From NCBI RefSeq assembly GCF_040358255.1, contig NZ_CP132938.1:5208001-5272000 (forward strand): a DNA stretch of 64,000 nt, in the 5' to 3' direction. Made by a program: the position numbers and the translations under genes. Source of the stretch: Tunturibacter gelidoferens (lineage in GTDB: Bacteria > Acidobacteriota > Terriglobia > Terriglobales > Acidobacteriaceae). Within the stretch, counting starts at the first letter, position 1, and each line of letters begins with the position of its first letter. This document shows positions 43,764 to 52,380 of this stretch, one piece after another. The notes beneath the pieces were generated by a model. It was given only the letters and a program-made list of their open reading frames with translations. It was not told where the DNA came from and did not search any database.

Positions 43764-44199
43764 ATGAAGATCATCGCGGCGCTTTTCTTCTGCTTGCTAG
43801 AAATCTCCGCATCCGCTGAGAAGATGAATGTGAAGGTGATCGAACACAGCATTGGGGAAAAATCGTACACCCAGTACGTCCCCGGCTTCACTCCCGCTCC
43901 TTCGGCTGGTGTGATCTACCAAACACCCCACGCCGTGCAAGGTTCCCTGACAGATATATTCATGACGCTTCTATTGCCTGACGGGAGGAGTGTGGATGTC
44001 GTATGTCAGGATCACTTCTGGGGCCTATCAAATAATCGGCACAACTGCAAAAACCCGACTGTTGATGCTTGAGGCCAACTTCTCAGGGGACAACGTAAGG
44101 CTAACTTGGATCGCGGGCATTGGCGGGAAAAAGAAGGACTCTGAAAACTTCATCATCCTGCGCATATTTTCAGGGAATACCTACCAAGCAAAACCCTGA
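43764..44199 (+). pseudogene. Small secreted hypothetical protein, frameshifted
   Basis: From ATG 43764 the frame gives a signal peptide (IIAALFFCLLEISASA) and a body with IYQTPHAVQGS, a hydrophobic FMTLLLPDGRSVDVVCQ and NNRHNCKNPTVDA, then stops at 44072. The +1 frame continues at once with LEANFSGDNVRLTWIAGIGGKKKDSENFIILRIF to 44199. These halves join naturally (VDAEANF...) if one T near 44073 is removed. The joined product of about 144 residues resembles a small acidobacterial secreted family known to me only by recurring sequence pattern; its function is unknown. Confidence 0.6.
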
Positions 44200-44353
44200 T
44201 TTGCTGCGTTAGCTAATTCCTCGCTGTTGATCTCGGCTTGAGGTCGCTCGCCGGTTGCCTGTTTCACCACGCATCCATAAACAACCAACAACATCCCACT
44301 CTCCGCAGCCTCAACGAAAGCAGTAAACTAATCCCCACCAAGGGAGCCGGAGC

Positions 44354-44704
44354 ATGTTGCTCGAACTCGCTAAACCCGTAGCTCTCTTCCTCTGCCTTCT
44401 CTCCCTCCTTACCGTCTTCCACACCGTCTTCTTCACCCTCGAAGACCCCCAACTCCTCCTTCAGCCCCATCAGGCCCTCCACGACCGCGTCATGGACTCA
44501 GTCCTCCTCCTCGCCCTCTCGGCCGGCATCTCCCTCGTCGGCGCCTTTATCTTCCGCGAAGCCGAACCCTACCCCCACCCATCCCTCTCCGCCACCCTCC
44601 CCCTGCAGCTCTTTTACTGGGCCACCGCCCTCATGCTCCTCCTCTTCCCCCTGGCATCGTTTCTCGAAACCCACTACATCTTCAGCCCCATCATCCACTG
44701 GTAG
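44354..44704 (+). CDS. Small three-helix membrane protein
   Basis: A 116-residue protein with three hydrophobic segments (AKPVALFLCLLSLLTVFHTVFF, VLLLALSAGISLVGAFIF, LPLQLFYWATALMLLLFPLASFL) and short charged loops. No family recognised with confidence. A GGGAGCCGGAGC stretch just upstream of ATG 44354 could serve as ribosome site. It stands alone between the frameshifted gene and a repeat element carrying a terminator. Confidence 0.7.
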   Translation: MLLELAKPVALFLCLLSLLTVFHTVFFTLEDPQLLLQPHQALHDRVMDSVLLLALSAGISLVGAFIFREAEPYPHPSLSATLPLQLFYWATALMLLLFPLASFLETHYIFSPIIHW

Positions 44705-44716
44705 ACGCAAAAAATC

Positions 44717-44876
44717 TTGTCAAGCCCCGAAAAGCGGTAAGCCTTTCACAGTCAGCCACATACATGTGGCGTATGAGTTCCATCCAATCCGCTATACTTG
44801 ATTCAGACTAGGAAGAGCCCCGGCAACCCGGGGCTTTTTTGTGTCTACAGACAGAAGATCTCCCGTAACTCCTTTG
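44717..44876 (+). repeat. 160-bp intergenic element, copy A
   Basis: Order of conserved blocks on this strand: TTGTCAAGCCCC; palindrome GCCACAT-AC-ATGTGGC (44755-44770); ATGAGTT; TATACT (44793-44798); TCAG; terminator hairpin (44816-44840); CTCCCGTAACTCCTTTG at the end. The copy at 52221-52380 is inverted, has exactly the same length, and its AGTATA lies at the same offset (76 bases). Confidence 0.85.
44816..44840 (+). terminator. Intrinsic terminator inside element A
   Basis: AGCCCCGG/CCGGGGCT 8-bp stem with loop CAAC followed by six T. It lies 18 bases after the TATACT box of the element. Confidence 0.85.
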
Positions 44877-45060
44877 ACTGGACGAATTTAGCTATAAGCC
44901 TTTCGCAATGAAGAATTTACGACGAGGCTATTTTCTAAGTAACTCATACAACGCAACTTAAGCAGGGTAATGGGGGGAGGGGTACCCGCCTCCAGCCAGA
45001 GAGGAGTCCGCAGTGTCGATCACGAGAACCCATCAGTCCTTGACACGAAATCTACCGGAC
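44877..45060. other. Intergenic remainder, no gene seen
   Basis: Between element A and the end of the HAD gene nothing coding is seen. With the element, the gene-free gap is 44705-45060. Confidence 0.4.
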
Positions 45061-45717
45061 TCAGATCAGAGGATCGAATCGAAGCTCCAACCCCTCTGCG
45101 CCCACCGTCACCGCCACGCCCTCAAGCGTCCCAACAAGCCACTGCGCTCCCTCCAACTCCTTGGCGGAGTGCGTCCCCACTACGCCCAGCACGCGAGACC
45201 CAGCGGCCAACCCGGCGCCCACACCCGAAGGCGCATCTTCCACCACCAGGCACTCCTCCGGCCTCAGTCCCAGCAGCTCCGCCCCACGTCGGTACGGCTC
45301 CGGGTCTGGCTTACCCCGCTCCACCATATCGGCACTGATAATCCGCTCCGGGATCGGCAGCCCCGCCGCCTTCAGCCGGCTCAACAGCAGCCTCCTTGTC
45401 GCCGAAGTCACAATCGCCCACCGCTCCACCGGCAGACTCTCCAGCAGAGCCTTCACTCCCGGGAGCACCACCAGGTCCGCCACATCATTCATCTCCAGAT
45501 CCTCGATGTACCGGAGCCCCTCCTCCGCATCGATATCCGGGCGCAACGCTTTCACAATCTCGATCGCCCGCATCCCATGCGGCACTTCAAAGATCTCCGC
45601 GTTCGGAACTTCATAGTGCTCTGCCCACTGCCGCCAGCAGCGCACCACCGACCCAATCGAGCTCACCAGCACCCCATCCATATCGAACAGGATGCCCTTC
45701 GCCTTCACAGAAACCAT
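45061..45717 (-). CDS. HAD-family sugar-phosphate phosphatase/mutase
   Basis: A 218-residue HAD-IA hydrolase. Motif I is FDMDGVLVSS (the first Asp is the nucleophile, the second the acid/base). Motif II is VTSATRR, and motif III/IV is KPDPEPYRRGAELLG with CLVVEDAPSGVGAG. The cap is of the beta-phosphoglucomutase-like helical type. ATG 45717 was preferred to upstream in-frame starts inside the phosphohexomutase gene. It lies 5 bases after that gene, so a sugar-phosphate substrate is likely, but which one is not decided. Confidence 0.88.
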   Translation of the reverse strand: MVSVKAKGILFDMDGVLVSSIGSVVRCWRQWAEHYEVPNAEIFEVPHGMRAIEIVKALRPDIDAEEGLRYIEDLEMNDVADLVVLPGVKALLESLPVERWAIVTSATRRLLLSRLKAAGLPIPERIISADMVERGKPDPEPYRRGAELLGLRPEECLVVEDAPSGVGAGLAAGSRVLGVVGTHSAKELEGAQWLVGTLEGVAVTVGAEGLELRFDPLI

Positions 45718-45722
45718 CTCAC

Positions 45723-47174
45723 TCAAGCAGGTCGCCCCTGCAGAACAAACGTCTCCGCCGCCGCGAGCACACGCTCCACCGACTCCACCGAGCAACTCTC
45801 GCAGTACACCCGCAGCAGGGGTTCCGTCCCCGAGGCCCGGAGCAGCAACCATGTCTCCGCCGCGTTAGGCTTACCGGTACAGTCAGGATTCTTTAGAAAG
45901 AACTTGATCCCATCCAGCGTCTCGACCCGAAGCACCCTCAGCCCCGCAAAGTCCACTGTCCCCGCCGAGTCCTTCAAAGCCTTCGCCCTTGCAATCGCAG
46001 ACTGCTTCAGCTCCTCATCGATGTGCATATCGATGCGCCCATACTGGTGTTCGCCGAACTCCTCCTGCAACGCAGCAACGAGCTGGCCAAGCGTCTTCTT
46101 CTCATCCGCCATCACATTGGCCAGCAGAAGCGAGTTCAGCATTCCGTCCCGCTCCGGCAGATGCCGGCTGATGCCAATGCCACCCGACTCCTCCCCACCA
46201 ATCAGAATCTCCTGCTCGAGCATCAGGTCGCACACATACTTGAACCCGATCCCGTGCTCATGCAGCCGCCGCCCATACTTCGCGCAGATCCGGTCCAGCA
46301 TCTTCGTCGTGTTGAACGCGCGCGTCACATCGCCCGGCCACTTCTTCCGCTCCAGCAGCCACTTCAGGATCACCGCGAAGATCTTGTGCGCATCGACCAC
46401 GTTGCCGTGCTCATCCACCGCACCGATCCGGTCCGCATCGCCATCCGTAATCAGACCCGCATCGCACTTCTCCGCAACCACAGCAATCTGCGAAGCCTTG
46501 ATGTGCGGCAGAATCGGCTCAGGATTGATCCCCGGAAACGCCGGATTGATCTCGTCGCGAATCTCGACAAAAGGAACACCAGCCTTCGTAAAGATTCCCG
46601 CAACCACTCCGCGGCCCGCGCCGTACATGCAATCGATCAAAAACTTATATCCGGAGGCTCGAATCGCATCAAGATCGACAAAGCGCGCGATAGCAGCGAC
46701 GTAGTCTGTGTTGAAGTCGACCGTCTCAATCGGCGCAGGCTTCGCGGCCTTCACCAGCGGCTTGTCCAGATAGCTCTCGATCGCAGACATGATCGAAGGC
46801 TTACCCGAACCGCCATAACTGGCCTTGTACTTCACACCATTCCACTCGGCCGGATTATGGCTCGAGGTGATCATCACGCCGCCAGCAGCCTTACGCTCGC
46901 GCACCGCGTAGGAAAGTGCAGGGGTCGGCGTAATCTCCGCGGCCATCGCCACCGGAATGCCCGCACCAGCAAGCACTTCGGCCACAACCTTCGCGAAGGA
47001 GTGTGAACCGAAGCGCGTGTCGTAAGCCAGACACACCCCGGCCGCTGCATTCTCCTGCGCTAAAACGTAATTCGCAATCGCAGACGCCGCCACCCGAACG
47101 TTCGCGTAAGTAAAGTCATCCGCAATAATGCCCCGCCAGCCGTCCGTGCCAAACTTGACTACTGTCTCTGCCAT
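45723..47174 (-). CDS. Phosphoglucomutase/phosphomannomutase
   Basis: A 483-residue alpha-D-phosphohexomutase. The substrate-entry motif is FGTDGWRGI. The phosphoserine loop is GVMITSSHNPAEWNGVK, the metal-binding loop TDGDADRIG, the sugar-binding loop GGEESGGIG, and the phosphate-binding loop RASGTEPLLRVY. It interconverts hexose 1- and 6-phosphates. Directly upstream is manC, so a mannose-6-P to mannose-1-P role supplying GDP-mannose is plausible, although glucose or glucosamine is not excluded. Confidence 0.93.
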   Translation of the reverse strand: MAETVVKFGTDGWRGIIADDFTYANVRVAASAIANYVLAQENAAAGVCLAYDTRFGSHSFAKVVAEVLAGAGIPVAMAAEITPTPALSYAVRERKAAGGVMITSSHNPAEWNGVKYKASYGGSGKPSIMSAIESYLDKPLVKAAKPAPIETVDFNTDYVAAIARFVDLDAIRASGYKFLIDCMYGAGRGVVAGIFTKAGVPFVEIRDEINPAFPGINPEPILPHIKASQIAVVAEKCDAGLITDGDADRIGAVDEHGNVVDAHKIFAVILKWLLERKKWPGDVTRAFNTTKMLDRICAKYGRRLHEHGIGFKYVCDLMLEQEILIGGEESGGIGISRHLPERDGMLNSLLLANVMADEKKTLGQLVAALQEEFGEHQYGRIDMHIDEELKQSAIARAKALKDSAGTVDFAGLRVLRVETLDGIKFFLKNPDCTGKPNAAETWLLLRASGTEPLLRVYCESCSVESVERVLAAAETFVLQGRPA

Positions 47175-47240
47175 ATTTTGTTCGATTTTCCTGAATGAAT
47201 TAATGCAAACGACCGCAGATAACGATAAGTTGACAAGTCT

Positions 47241-48407
47241 TTAGATCAGGTCTTCTCGACCAGCACTCTTCAGTTGAGCGACGACTTTGCCCACATCCTG
47301 CGAGCGTTCACGAGTTGTAATCAACAAAGCATCCTTCGTCTGAACCACAACCAGATTCGTAACGCCAACCAGAGCGATCACCTTCCCCGGAGCATGAATG
47401 TAGTTCCCGCTCGAGTCGATGGAGATGCAAAGCGGATCTTCGCCCTCGAACACATTCGCCACCGAAACGCTCTCCGGCGGACAACCAGCCGCATGCTCAT
47501 GCAGCGCAGACCAGCAGCCCAGATCGTTCCACTCGAAGTCGCCAGGAAGACTGTAGATCTCAGCGCCTTCTTCACCCTTCGCCGAGCGCGGTTCCAATAC
47601 CGCGTAATCGATACTGATGTTGTCGCACAGCGGATAAACCTCTGCGAAGACGCGATCGAACTCCTCCTTCGAGGTTCGATAAGCGACAGCAATCTTCTCC
47701 AGCAACGGAGCCATCGCAGGACAGTGCTCGCGAATCGCATTCGCCAGAGTTCGCGCACTCCAGAGGAAGATTCCGCCATTCCAGGCGTAGTTTCCAGAGG
47801 CAACAAACTGCTCCGCGACCTCAGCGTTTGGCTTCTCCGTAAACCGCTTTACGCGCCGAACCGCAACTCCGGAATGAGGCACCTTCGAAGGATCTACAAC
47901 CTCACCCAGCTCGATGTAGCCATAACCTGTCTCTGCTCGCGAAGGAGGAACTCCGAGAACGACAATCTTCTCCCCACTCGCAGCAAGCGCAATCCCAGCC
48001 CGAATCACCTCCGCAAATCTCGCCCCGTTCTTCACCACATGATCCGACGGAAAGATCCCAATCACCGTCTCTGGTGAACTCGGCTCCAGCAGGAACGCAG
48101 CAAGAGCACACGCAGGCGCAGTATTTCTGGCCGCAGGTTCGCTCAGGATATGCTCGCGAGGCACCTCAGGAAGTTGCTCGGCGATAAGGTCATCAAGGAG
48201 GCTATTCGTAATCACCCACACTTCGGCAGGGTCAACCAGCGGAGTCAGACGCTCAACCGTCTGCTGAATCATGGTGCGCTCTCCATCCAGAGCCAGCACC
48301 TGCTTCGCCCGCGCCTTCCGGCTTCGAGGCCAGAACCGTGTTCCGCTGCCGCCTGCAAGAATCACCGGAGCGAACCTCTGCTCCGTCTTACTACCTTCAA
48401 TGGGCAT
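47241..48407 (-). CDS. manC: Mannose-1-phosphate guanylyltransferase
   Basis: A 388-residue nucleotidyltransferase. The pyrophosphorylase signature is ILAGGSGTRFWPRSR...KQVLAL. Then come EPAARNTAPA, FPSDHVV, GYGYIELG, VKRFTEKPN and WNGGIFLW, all typical of GDP-mannose pyrophosphorylases. It ends near the length of the single-domain form, without the phosphomannose isomerase domain of the long type II enzymes. It is followed by the phosphohexomutase (66 bp gap), suggesting a GDP-mannose supply unit for envelope glycans. Confidence 0.93.
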   Translation of the reverse strand: MPIEGSKTEQRFAPVILAGGSGTRFWPRSRKARAKQVLALDGERTMIQQTVERLTPLVDPAEVWVITNSLLDDLIAEQLPEVPREHILSEPAARNTAPACALAAFLLEPSSPETVIGIFPSDHVVKNGARFAEVIRAGIALAASGEKIVVLGVPPSRAETGYGYIELGEVVDPSKVPHSGVAVRRVKRFTEKPNAEVAEQFVASGNYAWNGGIFLWSARTLANAIREHCPAMAPLLEKIAVAYRTSKEEFDRVFAEVYPLCDNISIDYAVLEPRSAKGEEGAEIYSLPGDFEWNDLGCWSALHEHAAGCPPESVSVANVFEGEDPLCISIDSSGNYIHAPGKVIALVGVTNLVVVQTKDALLITTRERSQDVGKVVAQLKSAGREDLI

Positions 48408-48471
48408 AAGCCTCCGTCTTAGTGAAGAGACCGCACCGTAAAGCAGTGCGGTCCAGACGCAAGATCAACAG

Positions 48472-49668
48472 CTAATTCAACGTTGCGAAGTAATCCCGCA
48501 TTCGCTTTACGCCTTCATCCACGACATCGTGCGATACCGCATAGGAGAGCCGGATATGCTCTGAAGTCCCGAAGGCCTCACCGGGAACGACGACGACATG
48601 CGCCTCACTCAGCAGCTTCGCCGCCAGGTCTGACGCCGACTTGATACCGCCCTTACCAATGAACTTGCTCACATTCGGATACACATAGAAGGCTCCCTGC
48701 GGCACCGTGCAGGTCAGACCCGGGATGGTTTTGAAGCCTGCCAGAGTCTGATCGCGCAGCTTGATGTAGTCGGCGCGCATCTCTGAGACGCACTCCTGCG
48801 ATCCGGTCAGTGCGGCGATCGACGCACGCTGCACCATGCTGGCTGTGTTCGAGGTGCTCTGCGACTGTAGCTTGCTCATCGCCGCGATGATCGGCTTGGG
48901 GCCAAGCGCAAAGCCGGCTCGCCAGCCTGTCATCGCATACGTCTTCGAGAGTGAGCCCAGTACTACGATATGTTCCTTGCAATCGGTGAAGGAGCCGCCA
49001 CTGACGACCTCACCGGTGAACGTCAAGTAGACGTAGCACTCGTCGAGCAGCACATAAATACCATGCTTGTGAGCGAGACGGACGATAGCTTCGAGATCTT
49101 CCGGAGCGACCACAGCACCGGAAGGATTGGACGGAGTGTTAAGGATGATCGCCTTGGTCTTCGGCGTGATCGCCGATTCAATCATCTTCGCGGTGATGCG
49201 AAAGTTCTCTTCTTCTTTGCTTTCTACCAAAACGACTTTGCCGCCTGCGTACTGGATGATGTCTTTGAAAGAAACCCAGTAGGGAACGGGAAGAATAACC
49301 TCATCCCCGTGGTCAACCAGAACCTGAATCGCATTGAACAGCGCCAGCTTGCCTCCAGTGGTGAAGACGCACTCGTCGGGAGTGTAGTTCGAGCCAAAGT
49401 CGCAGGCGTGACGATCCACGATCGCCTTGCGAACCTCGGGAATACCCGCGACATTCGTATAGCGGGTAAAGTTCTTCTCGATCGCCTCAATGGCCGCGTC
49501 CTTGATGTGGCGCGGAGTGGAGAAATGAGGTTCGCCCGCACCGAAGTCTGCGAGGTTCACGCCTTCAGACTTGAGCTTCAGCGCTGCGGCTGTGATCGCC
49601 ATGGTTGCGGAAACTTCGATGCGGCCGATACGGTCCGCAAATATCTTCGTCGCTGTCGCTGTGGTCAT
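48472..49668 (-). CDS. Class I PLP aminotransferase (aspartate-type)
   Basis: A 398-residue fold-type I aminotransferase of the AspC/Ib group. Conserved segments are NLADFGAGEPHFSTP, GGKLALFNAIQVLVDHGDEVILPVPYWVSF, NTPSNPSGAV, LLDECY and the Schiff-base Lys in GSLSKTYAMTGWRAGF; SYAVSHD/RLSYA at the end carries the substrate Arg. ATG 49668 begins the aligned sequence. It lies between manC and coaD and is probably aspartate/oxoglutarate or aromatic aminotransferase. Confidence 0.9.
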   Translation of the reverse strand: MTTATATKIFADRIGRIEVSATMAITAAALKLKSEGVNLADFGAGEPHFSTPRHIKDAAIEAIEKNFTRYTNVAGIPEVRKAIVDRHACDFGSNYTPDECVFTTGGKLALFNAIQVLVDHGDEVILPVPYWVSFKDIIQYAGGKVVLVESKEEENFRITAKMIESAITPKTKAIILNTPSNPSGAVVAPEDLEAIVRLAHKHGIYVLLDECYVYLTFTGEVVSGGSFTDCKEHIVVLGSLSKTYAMTGWRAGFALGPKPIIAAMSKLQSQSTSNTASMVQRASIAALTGSQECVSEMRADYIKLRDQTLAGFKTIPGLTCTVPQGAFYVYPNVSKFIGKGGIKSASDLAAKLLSEAHVVVVPGEAFGTSEHIRLSYAVSHDVVDEGVKRMRDYFATLN

Positions 49669-49724
49669 GCCTCTAGTGTGGCAGATTTGGCCACCGAGAT
49701 AAAGGAGCAAGTCTTCTCAGGCCT

Positions 49725-50219
49725 TCAGAGCCGGTTCGGAACCTTGGCCTTGAGGCGCTCGACCACGAGAGGAGGCACCAGAGCCGTAACGTCGCCGCCG
49801 AGCTGGAAGACCCCTTTTATCAGTCTTGAACTGACGTAGGTGTACTTTTCTGCCGGCATCATAAAGAGGGTTTCGAGCTCCGGATCGAGCTTGCGGTTCA
49901 TCATCGCCATCTGAAACTCATACTCGTAGTCGCTGATAGCCCGAATGCCTCGGAGGACAGCTTTAGCACCCTGTTGCCGGGCAAAGTCGACCAGAAGGCC
50001 GTCGAACGTGGTCACCGAGACATTGCCAAAGTTGCGGGTCGCTTCGGCAATCATCTCTTCGCGCTCCGGGACAGTGAACAGAGGCGTGCCTTTTTCGGAG
50101 TTGCGAAGAATCGCTACGACCAACTCGTCGACTATCTTCGACCCTCGGGCGATCAGGTCGAGGTGCCCGTTGGTCAGCGGATCGAAGGTCCCTGGATAAA
50201 TCGCTTTTACCGTATGCAT
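49725..50219 (-). CDS. coaD: Phosphopantetheine adenylyltransferase
   Basis: A 164-residue nucleotidyltransferase of coenzyme A synthesis (4'-phosphopantetheine to dephospho-CoA). The T/HxGH motif is YPGTFDPLTNGHLDLI. RGIRAISDYEYEFQMAMMNRKL and YTYVSSRLIKGVFQLGGDV are family-typical. Length equals the usual 160 or so residues. It is divergent from the ECF sigma gene. Confidence 0.97.
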   Translation of the reverse strand: MHTVKAIYPGTFDPLTNGHLDLIARGSKIVDELVVAILRNSEKGTPLFTVPEREEMIAEATRNFGNVSVTTFDGLLVDFARQQGAKAVLRGIRAISDYEYEFQMAMMNRKLDPELETLFMMPAEKYTYVSSRLIKGVFQLGGDVTALVPPLVVERLKAKVPNRL

Positions 50220-50347
50220 GCATGAGCAGCATACCGCGCTTTATCGGTAAAAAATAAATCCACGCCTTCCTGTAGTCTTGCGTGTGCCCTCAAGCGTCTC
50301 TCCCAATAGCCAAAACAATGCGGCAGCGCGCTGAATACGGTTCCCTA

Positions 50348-50959
50348 ATGCCATCACAAGCTCTTAGCACCGACGGTCTCACTATCACGCGGCAGACGAA
50401 CATCGCACCGCAGGCTTCGGCCACACCGCTCGACGATATGGACTCGATCGTTGCTACGTACGAGCAGCGGATCTTCAGGTTCCATCTGATCTCAATCCGG
50501 GACCGCGATGTGGCGCAGACGTTGACCCAGGATACTTTCGTTCGAGCCTGGTCGGCGCGTAGCAGCTTCCGCGGCGACTGTTCGATCCTGACCTGGCTGA
50601 TGCGGATTGCGCTGAACCTGGTTCGCGATCATACCCGCACCGACCGTTTTCGCTTCTGGAAGCGGGTCTCGGATACAGCCATTGATGTATCCGACATCTC
50701 GTCGCACGTTCCGCATCGCGACAGTTCGCTTGAGTCGCGTCTGATTGCCAGCGAGCAGATGACATTAGTCTGGGAGAGCGTCGCACAGCTCTCGGATCGC
50801 CAGCGCAGCATCTTCCTCCTTCGGTTCCTCGAAGAGCTTGAGCTCTCTGAGATCGCCAGCATTACGGGGTTGCCAATCAGCACCGTCAAGACGCACCTTT
50901 ACCGCGCCCTCGCAACCATTCGGGCACGTCACAACGCTTCTCTCAAGGACTCTCTATGA
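50348..50959 (+). CDS. ECF-type RNA polymerase sigma factor
   Basis: A protein of about 203 residues with sigma region 2 (YEQRIFRFHLISIRDRDVAQTLTQDTFVRAWSARSSFRG..LTWLMRIALNLVRDHTR) and region 4 (LSDRQRSIFLLRFLEELELSEIASITGLPISTVKTHLYRAL), with no region 3, hence the ECF class. ATG 50348 is chosen; ATG 50318 and an earlier start are in frame but upstream of any conserved sequence. Its stop overlaps the next start (ATGA), pairing it with the anti-sigma gene. Confidence 0.93.
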   Translation: MPSQALSTDGLTITRQTNIAPQASATPLDDMDSIVATYEQRIFRFHLISIRDRDVAQTLTQDTFVRAWSARSSFRGDCSILTWLMRIALNLVRDHTRTDRFRFWKRVSDTAIDVSDISSHVPHRDSSLESRLIASEQMTLVWESVAQLSDRQRSIFLLRFLEELELSEIASITGLPISTVKTHLYRALATIRARHNASLKDSL

Positions 50960-51477
50960 ACCTCCACCTCACTCACGAGCAACTCTGCGACGTTCTCCTC
51001 GCCGACTCGTCACTTCGGTCTGCTGGCGCCGATCGCGACACCGATGTTGTTGATCAGCATCTTCAGGCTTGCCTGATCTGCTCGGCGGAGTTGAAGAGCC
51101 TGCGCGATTCGCTCTCTCACTTCCGCGACGCGTCGATCTCTTATTCGCGGCAGGAATTCGCTCACAGCTACGCGCGGCGTTCCTCCATCGCGCCTCCGCA
51201 CCATGTGCTCTCGCAGCCACTTTACTGGGCTGCAGCGGCTGTAGTCTTTGTCGCTGCCCTATTCCCGATCACCTTGCATCAACAGCAGTCTGCCGCTCGT
51301 TCCGCGGCGACGAAGGCCGCTGCGGCGTCTTCGCGGGCGGCTGAGTCGGACGAGGCTTTGCTGTCAGATATCGATCAGAAGGTCTCTGCCGATGTGCCTT
51401 CGCCGATGGAGCCGCTGGCTGATCCGACCGATGGAACAACTTCTGTAACCTCCACTTCAGACCAAAGGACGAACTGA
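50956..51477 (+). CDS. Zinc-finger anti-sigma factor
   Basis: A 173-residue protein. The N-terminal domain contains DQHLQACLICSAEL, the HxxxCxxC motif of the ZAS anti-sigma fold that clamps ECF factors. A single membrane helix follows (LYWAAAAVVFVAALFPITL, about 87-105), then a polar, probably periplasmic tail. The ATGA overlap with the sigma gene is the usual arrangement. The next gene starts 1 base after its stop, so signal perception may involve that Spy-like product. Confidence 0.88.
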   Translation: MNLHLTHEQLCDVLLADSSLRSAGADRDTDVVDQHLQACLICSAELKSLRDSLSHFRDASISYSRQEFAHSYARRSSIAPPHHVLSQPLYWAAAAVVFVAALFPITLHQQQSAARSAATKAAAASSRAAESDEALLSDIDQKVSADVPSPMEPLADPTDGTTSVTSTSDQRTN

Positions 51478-51478
51478 C

Positions 51479-52069
51479 ATGCGCATGAGACCTTTACTTT
51501 CGATTGTTTTATTTGCGACTCTTTCTGGAACTTTTTTGACGGCGCAGCCACCGGCAGGTTCGCCACCGCAGCCGGGTGGCCCGATGGATCGGGACCGCGG
51601 CGGATGGGGTGGAGGAGCGGGGATGCGCGGGGGCTTTCGCATCGGGCCTCCAGGGATTTGGTGGCATAATCCTGACCTGATCCAGAAGCTGACGCTTACG
51701 CCGGACCAGCAGAAGAAGATGGATGACATCCTTCAGCAGAGCAAGCTGCAGCTGATCGACTTGAGGGCGAACGTCGAGAAGCAGGAGGTTCTGATGGAGC
51801 CGATGCTGGCGGCGAATCCTCCGGATACGAACAAGATCCTGGCGCAGATCGACCAGACAGCCCAGGCTCGCGCGGAGCTTGAAAAGGCGAACGCCAAGAT
51901 GCTGCTGGCAATTCGCAACGTGCTGACACCGGACCAATGGACCAAACTGCAGGCCGAGGGGCGCGAGCGCCGCCGCATGAGGATGCAGGGTGGACCGGAA
52001 GGACCGGGTCGGGTTCCCGATGGCCAGGGACCACCTCCAGGTGGCCCGGGCGGCGGCGAGGGGATGTAG
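51479..52069 (+). CDS. Spy/CpxP-like periplasmic protein
   Basis: A 196-residue exported protein (signal peptide LLSIVLFATLSGTFLTAQ) with a Gly/Pro-rich N-terminal region. The helical core (KLTLTPDQQKKMDDILQQSKLQLIDLRANVEKQEVLMEPML...ILAQIDQTAQARAELEKANAKMLLAIRNVLTPDQWTKLQ) is the LTxxQ-type fold of Spy/CpxP/CnrX sensors and chaperones. LTPDQ occurs at both ends of the core, and the tail is Gly/Pro-rich. It is cotranscribed with the sigma/anti-sigma pair and may feed envelope stress or metal signals to them. ATG 51485 is an alternative start. Confidence 0.85.
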   Translation: MRMRPLLSIVLFATLSGTFLTAQPPAGSPPQPGGPMDRDRGGWGGGAGMRGGFRIGPPGIWWHNPDLIQKLTLTPDQQKKMDDILQQSKLQLIDLRANVEKQEVLMEPMLAANPPDTNKILAQIDQTAQARAELEKANAKMLLAIRNVLTPDQWTKLQAEGRERRRMRMQGGPEGPGRVPDGQGPPPGGPGGGEGM

Positions 52070-52220
52070 TAAGGGGCTGCGTTGCCAGCTTTGGTTCCCT
52101 CGTTTTTCAGGGGGTCCCCCCTATTACCTGCGCATAAGTCGCTTATTTCATTAGCTTAGAGCATGGGTATTACCTTGTAAAACCTTCATTCCAAACGAGT
52201 TGCCTGCAGATTCCTGCAGG
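52070..52220. other. 3' intergenic segment with palindromes
   Basis: No gene is seen. AGGGGGTCCCCCCT-like palindrome at about 52109-52122 and a hairpin GCCTGCAG-ATTC-CTGCAGGC at 52202-52221 precede element B. The whole gene-free gap is 52070-52582. Confidence 0.45.
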
Positions 52221-52380
52221 CAAAGGAGTTACGGGAGTTTTTGTGTTTCTGAAAGTAAAAGCCCCGGGATTAGCCCGGGGCTTTTTTCATCTGATTCCAG
52301 TATAAATTGTTTGGCGTAACTCATGTGCCACGTCTATGTGGCTTGTTTGCATAGATTTAGCTTCGATTGGGGCTTGACAA
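52221..52380 (-). repeat. 160-bp intergenic element, copy B
   Basis: The inverted counterpart of 44717-44876. On the minus strand: TTGTCAAGCCCC; GCCACATAGACGTGGC; ATGAGTTACGCC; TATACT (complement of 52299-52304); TCAG; terminator; CTCCCGTAACTCCTTTG. The spacer sequences differ while the blocks and spacing are kept. Confidence 0.85.
52260..52287 (+). terminator. Intrinsic terminator inside element B
   Basis: AGCCCCGGG/CCCGGGGCT stem (52260-52268, 52274-52282) followed by six T on the plus strand and four A before it, so it could work in both directions. On the plus strand it ends the sigma/anti-sigma/Spy operon. Confidence 0.85.
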
